DNA from: an uncultured Aquimarina sp. | GTDB taxonomy: Bacteria > Bacteroidota > Bacteroidia > Flavobacteriales > Flavobacteriaceae | Direction of reading: 5' to 3' | Length of the DNA stretch: 64,000 nucleotides | Assembly (NCBI GenBank): GCA_947496705.1 | Contig: CANMDW010000022.1 | Span: 28,052 to 92,051, forward strand | Shown: positions 60,337-64,000 of the stretch, piece by piece | Layout: each line of letters starts with the position of its first letter | Numbering within the stretch: the stretch's first letter is position 1 | Translations under genes and position numbers: made by a program | The notes under the pieces: model-generated | Told to the model about the DNA's origin: nothing | Databases searched by the model: none | The model's input: the letters and a program-made list of their open reading frames with translations, nothing else

Positions 60337-60532
60337 AACAATTATATAATAGCAATTGCCATTATATTCTATGTATGTTTAGCTACAAATCTAGGGATTT
60401 TTGATAAACTTAAAATTGTTCACAGCAACTTGCATATCTATTTCTGTTGTTTTTTGTGCTACTATGCCTATCCTGCAGCATATAATAGAGCTATAACACA
60501 TCGATGTTTTATATGGTTTGGCTGATCAATCA
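60337..60532. repeat. Dispersed repeat, copy B
   Basis: Same as copy A: AACAATTATATAATAGCAAT start, one base changed in the palindrome (GCAATTGCC), followed by TATAACACATCGATGTTTTATA. It connects the HD cassette with the GyrI-like gene and has the same downstream context as copy A. Confidence 0.75.
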
Positions 60533-60934
60533 TTAAAAGGATTTCTTCTTTGGATACTGCTTTAGGTAGTTGATGTTCTTTTCTGGGGGAGTATCTAAGT
60601 ACACCCTATCAATCCCCATAGAAAAGAACACCAACCCCGGTTCCCACCACTGGCGGGCATTCCAATTGTAGATTGTCACTCCTAAATATTTTCCTTTTTC
60701 AATAACATAATTTTCGAGGTCGTATTTTTTATCTTCATCTTCCATTTTTTTCAACATTCCAGCTCTGTAGGTTATTCCATTTTCATTTTCTTCATAAATC
60801 CCATAACATTCTCTGCCTTTTCGAGTTGGTACTTTGCTTTCTATGGTTTTAAAGGAATTTTCAATTCCTTGAGGGAATGATTTTGCACGAACACATATCA
60901 GATTCAAGTCTGATTCTAGATTGATTTTTTTCAT
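60533..60934 (-). CDS. GyrI-like / effector-binding domain protein
   Basis: A 133-residue SOUL/GyrI-type domain (LNLICVRAKSFPQGIENSFKTIESKVP...CYGIYEENENGITYRAGML...WWEPGLVFFSMGIDRVYLDTPPEKNINYLKQ). Such domains bind hydrophobic ligands for AraC/MerR regulators or act alone as sequestering proteins. A truncated copy of its 3' end is at 52815. It starts 4 bp after the VOC stop and so is the last gene of a three-gene group. Confidence 0.75.
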   Translation of the reverse strand: MKKINLESDLNLICVRAKSFPQGIENSFKTIESKVPTRKGRECYGIYEENENGITYRAGMLKKMEDEDKKYDLENYVIEKGKYLGVTIYNWNARQWWEPGLVFFSMGIDRVYLDTPPEKNINYLKQYPKKKSF

Positions 60935-60938
60935 TGCT

Positions 60939-61334
60939 TTACAATGTTTCTACAAGCTGAATATTATTTCCGCAGGTGTCGTTAAAAACCACAAATTTTA
61001 CTGTCCCCATTTTAGTTGGTTTCACGCTAAACTTGACACCGAGTTGAGTAAGTCGTTCATATTCAGATTGAACGTTATCAACATCGAATTGTGTATAGGG
61101 AATTCCCGCTTCCATCAAAGCATCTTGATAGACTTTAGACGGTTCAAAATGATTAGGAGCGGGTTCCAGTAAGATTTCGGGACCTTCTTGTGCTTCTTTA
61201 GATACCAGAGTTAGCCATCTATTACCTCCTTCTAATGGCTTATCAAGTTTTTTAATAAACCCCAATTTTTCGGTATAAAACTGTAATGCTTTTTCTTGAT
61301 CTCTTACTGGTATACTGATAATTGTTACTTTCAT
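60939..61334 (-). CDS. VOC-family (glyoxalase-like) protein
   Basis: A 131-residue vicinal-oxygen-chelate protein: two beta-alpha-beta-beta-beta modules (ISIPVRDQEKALQFYTEKLGFIKK and FDVDNVQSEYERLTQLGVKFSVKPTKMGTVKFVVFNDTCGNNIQLVE). Relatives are lyases, bleomycin-type resistance proteins or dioxygenases. The context with AraC and GyrI-like genes suggests a drug- or stress-response module. Confidence 0.9.
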   Translation of the reverse strand: MKVTIISIPVRDQEKALQFYTEKLGFIKKLDKPLEGGNRWLTLVSKEAQEGPEILLEPAPNHFEPSKVYQDALMEAGIPYTQFDVDNVQSEYERLTQLGVKFSVKPTKMGTVKFVVFNDTCGNNIQLVETL

Positions 61335-61380
61335 TGGTTTTCAATTAAGATTAAAGTTCGCAAGTTCCTGCTTCAAAACT

Positions 61381-61770
61381 TTACTTGCTTCTTGAAAGTT
61401 GCTCTTTTTGAAATTCAATAGGCGATTTTCCAGTTTTGCTTTTGAATAAGGTGCTAAATGACCCTAAACTTTCAAATCCAACGGCGAAACAGGTTTCAGT
61501 TACTGTTGTTCTATTTCTTAGATGTTCTTTGGATTTCTCAATTCGTTTGTTTATTAAGTATTGTCTTGGTGTTAAGCCGTAATATCTTTTGAATAACCGT
61601 AATAAGTGGTACTTAGAAACAAACTGAATATGCGACAGTACCTCCAAGTTCAAATGGCTGTCATAATTATTATCGATGTAGTTTCGCATCCCAATTATGG
61701 TGTCAATTTGCCCTTGATTGGAATGAATAATGCCTCTAATTCTTTTTATTTCGCTTTCGTAAAATGTCAT
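61381..61770 (-). CDS. Short AraC-type HTH regulator
   Basis: A 129-residue protein that is almost only the HTH_18 domain (LEVLSHIQFVSKYHLLRLFKRYYGLTPRQYLINKRIEKSKEHLRNRTTVTETCFAVGFESLGSFSTLFKSKTGKSPIEFQ). It resembles the MarA/SoxS-size regulators. It is the first gene of the group with the VOC and GyrI-like genes and likely controls them. Confidence 0.88.
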   Translation of the reverse strand: MTFYESEIKRIRGIIHSNQGQIDTIIGMRNYIDNNYDSHLNLEVLSHIQFVSKYHLLRLFKRYYGLTPRQYLINKRIEKSKEHLRNRTTVTETCFAVGFESLGSFSTLFKSKTGKSPIEFQKEQLSRSK

Positions 61771-61795
61771 TCTTTAGTTTACTCAAATTACTGGT

Positions 61796-61854
61796 AACGG
61801 TCTCGGCTAGACGCAGTATGGGCGCATAACCCATATTGCCGTTTTAGCCAATGT
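61796..61854 (-). repeat. attC-like site 10, interrupted by a group II intron
   Basis: AAC (61796-61798), spacer GGTCT, arms CGGCTAGACGCAGTATGGG / CCCATATTGCCGTTTTAGCC, spacer AAT, GT; the intron follows. Joining GT to TGTGCTTTC after the intron (62300) rebuilds GTTGTGC, which matches the start of the lipoprotein cassette (63078-63087). Confidence 0.75.
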
Positions 61855-62299
61855 GTGTGCCCGGCATGGGCATCTTTTGTTTACCGGAAAGGTAAATAAT
61901 TAATCTAGAGGGCGCAAGTCCCTTATGGGCGGGAGTTGCGTCTCGAACGGCGGGTTGGCCAAACTACGAGTTGGTTGTATAGAGAAGTCAGCAGACGTCA
62001 TCGTACTTACGGGAAACGAGCTGTTCATAAAAGAGCAGAGGTCTCACGAATAAGGAAGGACAGAACGTATGATTAGGTCTGGATTCGTATAGGAATGATC
62101 GTCTAGCACACTCATAGCCTATACCTAAACGGACAAGAACATCAAAAGTTCTGATCATACGAACCGCCCAGTACGAGACCCGTACGCTGGGTGGTCATGC
62201 CTACATTTCATTTCGGCAGATACATATGAGACCTGCCTGCCGTAAGCATTCAGGCAGGGGCGCACTCTGCTCACTTATGGGCGGAGCCGTCTACTCGAC
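61855..62299 (+). mobile_element. ORF-less group II intron (IIC-attC-like), 445 bp
   Basis: Starts GTGTGCCCGGCATGGGCATC, has the GAGGGCGCAAGTCCCTTATG segment, a domain V hairpin near 62160-62196 (GAACCGCCCAGTACGAGACC with its 3' arm), and the same 3' end as the other intron (GTCTACTCGAC). No reverse transcriptase. Longer in domains I-IV than the copy at 55923. Opposite in orientation to all cassette genes. Confidence 0.82.
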
Positions 62300-62340
62300 T
62301 GTGCTTTCGTTATTTTCTCTTTTATAGTTTCTAATTTAGA

Positions 62341-63024
62341 TTACTCTTTATCTTCTGGTAAAGGTGAAATCATTATGTGCGCTCTATGTGTTCCGGGATT
62401 CATAATCCAAGGATGGTTGACAGCTATAGGTTCTTCGGGAAGTCCAGTAGATTCAGATGTGGCAAACGGTAAATAGACTACATAACGGTATCGGGCTCCT
62501 GCTACTTTAGAAGTTTCGGGATCGTACAACTCACCGGCTCCAAAATAGATGTGTAGAGTAGATCCTGATTTTCCCATATTCAGCTTGCCTGATTTTGCTT
62601 CTTCTTCTCGGATATCAAAGATTTCTCCTCCTGACTTTCCCTGAGCTTTTAGTTCTCGTCCCCTAGCCATAAAAGGCTCTAGATCCTTATGGTAGCAGGC
62701 TGCACTAAATCCGGGTTTATTAGGGTTATCTGCCAGAACTATAAATTCGTTATCTCCTTCTCTGAGTGTCACAAATTTACCAGCCATGTTATATCCTATA
62801 ACTTTACATCTTGCCCTGCTTTCCTTTGGAGCAGCCATTAACGCTGTTGCAATTAACGCTTCGTCAGTGTCAATAGCAATTAATTGTTTTTCGACATCAT
62901 TTGACTTACTGTCCGTTACAGTTTCTTTTGGAGAGGTTACCTCTATTACTTTTTTGGTTTTGTCTGAAGAATTGCAAGAAATTAAAATTCCTGTAAAAAC
63001 TAATGTTATAAAAATATGTTTCAT
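62341..63024 (-). CDS. Exported lipoprotein of unknown function
   Basis: A 227-residue lipoprotein (MKHIFITLVFTGILISCNSS). The body (LIATALMAAPKESRARCKVIGYNMAGKFVTLREGDNEFIVLADNPNKPGF...YFGAGELYDPETSKVAGARYRYVVYLPFATSESTGLPEEP...HRAHIMISPLP) looks like a single beta-rich domain with a conserved His pair at the end. Similar proteins occur across Bacteroidota and others without assigned function. Single-gene cassette. Confidence 0.75.
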   Translation of the reverse strand: MKHIFITLVFTGILISCNSSDKTKKVIEVTSPKETVTDSKSNDVEKQLIAIDTDEALIATALMAAPKESRARCKVIGYNMAGKFVTLREGDNEFIVLADNPNKPGFSAACYHKDLEPFMARGRELKAQGKSGGEIFDIREEEAKSGKLNMGKSGSTLHIYFGAGELYDPETSKVAGARYRYVVYLPFATSESTGLPEEPIAVNHPWIMNPGTHRAHIMISPLPEDKE

Positions 63025-63084
63025 TTTTTGGTGATTTTTTCTAAAGATTTAATCGTTGGTTAAGAGTTAGTCATAATGAAGCAC

Positions 63085-63229
63085 AACAATTATATAATAG
63101 CAATTGCTATTATATTCCATGAATGTTTAGCTACAAATCTAGGGGATTTTTGATAAACTTAAAATTGTTTACAGCAACTTGCATATCTATTTCTGTTGTT
63201 TTTTGTGCTATTATACCTAGCGCATATAA
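63085..63229. repeat. Dispersed repeat, copy C
   Basis: Third copy of the repeat, with AACAATTATATAATAGCAAT at the start and divergence after about 63225. It joins directly onto a truncated protease gene and so marks a recombination junction at the right edge of the array. Confidence 0.72.
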
Positions 63230-63365
63230 TTACAAATCCGTTATTACCAATTATAAACCCTGTGCCAAACAATTCATCATATACTATTTTGCCATCATCA
63301 GTTTTGTTCGCCCTTATTAAGGGAATAACCACATCGGTAATTTTTTCTTCTTGTATAAAGCTCAT
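63228..63365 (-). pseudogene. Truncated trypsin-like (S1C) serine protease
   Basis: The first ~45 residues (ITDVVIPLIRANKTDDGKIV, then ELFGTGFIIGNNGFVI) match the start of S1/Do-like proteases up to just before the catalytic histidine (usually GTGFxI...ITCAHV). After that the frame runs into repeat copy C. The rest of the protease is missing, so the gene is broken by the repeat. Confidence 0.65.
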
Positions 63366-63411
63366 GCAATGTTTTCTAACGTCAGTTTGTCTAAAAACCT
63401 AGTTTTTCGCT

Positions 63412-64000
63412 TTAGATTTGAACAAATATAAGGGGTTTTAGGTGCTTTTTACTATTCCTTTTGAAGAGTTTGTTCAAATATTTGGATAGCTTAAAATGGT
63501 TTGTTTTGGCTGATATCATACTGATTTCCATAGAAAAACAAGAGGTTACTTTTCTAAAGTAGTCTTTTAAGGTGTTTTTATCCAAGATATTGAATATTCT
63601 CCTAAGGTTATAGGCGGTAAAGATAAGCCCTATATCAGCACTGGCCCTTTCTTAGTATTTTTTAGTAAGTATGTAGTCAAAACCCCATTGGCGTTTAATG
63701 GTTCCATAAGGATGTTCTACTATGGACTGCCTTTTACGGTAAGTTTCTTTGTTGTTGGTTATCCTTTCCTTGTTGTGATTGCTTTTTGAGTTCTTGCTTC
63801 AACTGTTCTTTTTGCTCGCAATCGGCAGTAGCCAGTTCCTGATTGTACCCCTCTAGTTTGTTGTCGATATAGGCAATATGGCGATCGGTTTTCTTAGTGT
63901 TGAAATTGTTTTTCTTACTGTTATGGGCACGCAGCTTGGTACTGTCCCCTGCAATGAGTTTACCCCCGATCAAGTTAAAATGTTTTGCAATGGAAACGGT
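63412..64000 (-). pseudogene. IS1182-family transposase, frameshifted and cut by the window edge
   Basis: The part read from the right edge contains AGDSTKLRAHNSKKNNFNTKKTDRHIAYIDNKL in pieces typical of IS1182/IS5-like DDE transposases; the downstream part (RQSIVEHPYGTIKRQWGFDY, ASADIGLIFTAYNLRRIFNIL) is in a different frame and has an internal stop after ILTKKY. The element is thus inactive. The N-terminal part is outside the window. Confidence 0.8.

Noticed and set aside
63123..63320. Small protein in repeat copy C beginning MFSYKSRG
   Set aside because: The frame is not kept open to the same end in copies A and B, and it runs across the junction into the antisense of the protease fragment.

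Overview
The window looks like a chromosome segment of a marine-type Flavobacteriaceae bacterium (Bacteroidota). The evidence is low GC, TAnnTTTG-type -7 promoter elements with an upstream TTG, OmpA proteins with thrombospondin type 3 repeats, TonB-receptor-like beta-barrel proteins, metzincin lipoproteins with the Bacteroidota flavour, and an HsdR-N-like protein divergent from holA. An Aquimarina-like genus is a guess only.

Layout. (1) 1-28.8 kb is mostly core genome: a partial secreted metzincin, a PcrA/UvrD helicase, a D-serine-dehydratase-like enzyme, a YrdC/Sua5 protein, an AraC regulator, two OmpA-family proteins, a glycosyltransferase, a HEIGH metzincin, holA, an MFS transporter, an SDR, fumarase, an outer-membrane beta-barrel protein, ArsC, prfB with its programmed frameshift, and a DUF5117-type metalloprotease. 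Two copies of a 165-bp inverted-repeat element and a separate 156-bp element with a 7-bp target duplication sit between genes.

(2) 28.8-39.6 kb is a peptide natural-product (RiPP/bacteriocin) island: a LanC-like cyclase, at least nine small double-glycine-type precursors on the + strand and two on the - strand, an HlyD adaptor, a C39-peptidase ABC exporter, and a membrane-anchored TPR/AraC-family regulator. No LanB dehydratase or radical SAM enzyme is visible. Five promoters in the island share two direct half-sites (CGAAATTC-type) 20 bp apart, the second always exactly 29 bp before the -33 TTG. They look like one regulon controlled by the AraC-type regulator.

(3) 39.6-46.8 kb returns to housekeeping: threonine aldolase, a UPF0339 protein, YbaB, oligopeptidase B, and then a cysteine-synthase-like enzyme next to an alpha-oxoamine synthase. 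That pair fits sulfonolipid (capnine) synthesis.

(4) 46.8-63.1 kb is an array of accessory genes all on the minus strand: nitroreductase, DinB, S41 peptidase, NTF2-like, beta-lactamase-like, AraC, metallo-beta-lactamase-fold, methyltransferase, HD hydrolase, VOC, GyrI-like and a lipoprotein. They are separated by hairpin sites built as AAC-spacer-stem...stem-spacer-GTT. For six units the first 7-9 bases of the unit recur as an inverted copy at its end, which is what integron gene cassettes show. Two ORF-less group II introns lie in the opposite orientation inside two of these sites, as group IIC-attC introns do, and a third leaves a 3' remnant. No integrase is in view, so this reads as a CALIN-type cassette array. 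(5) The right edge has a truncated trypsin-like protease and a broken IS1182-family transposase.
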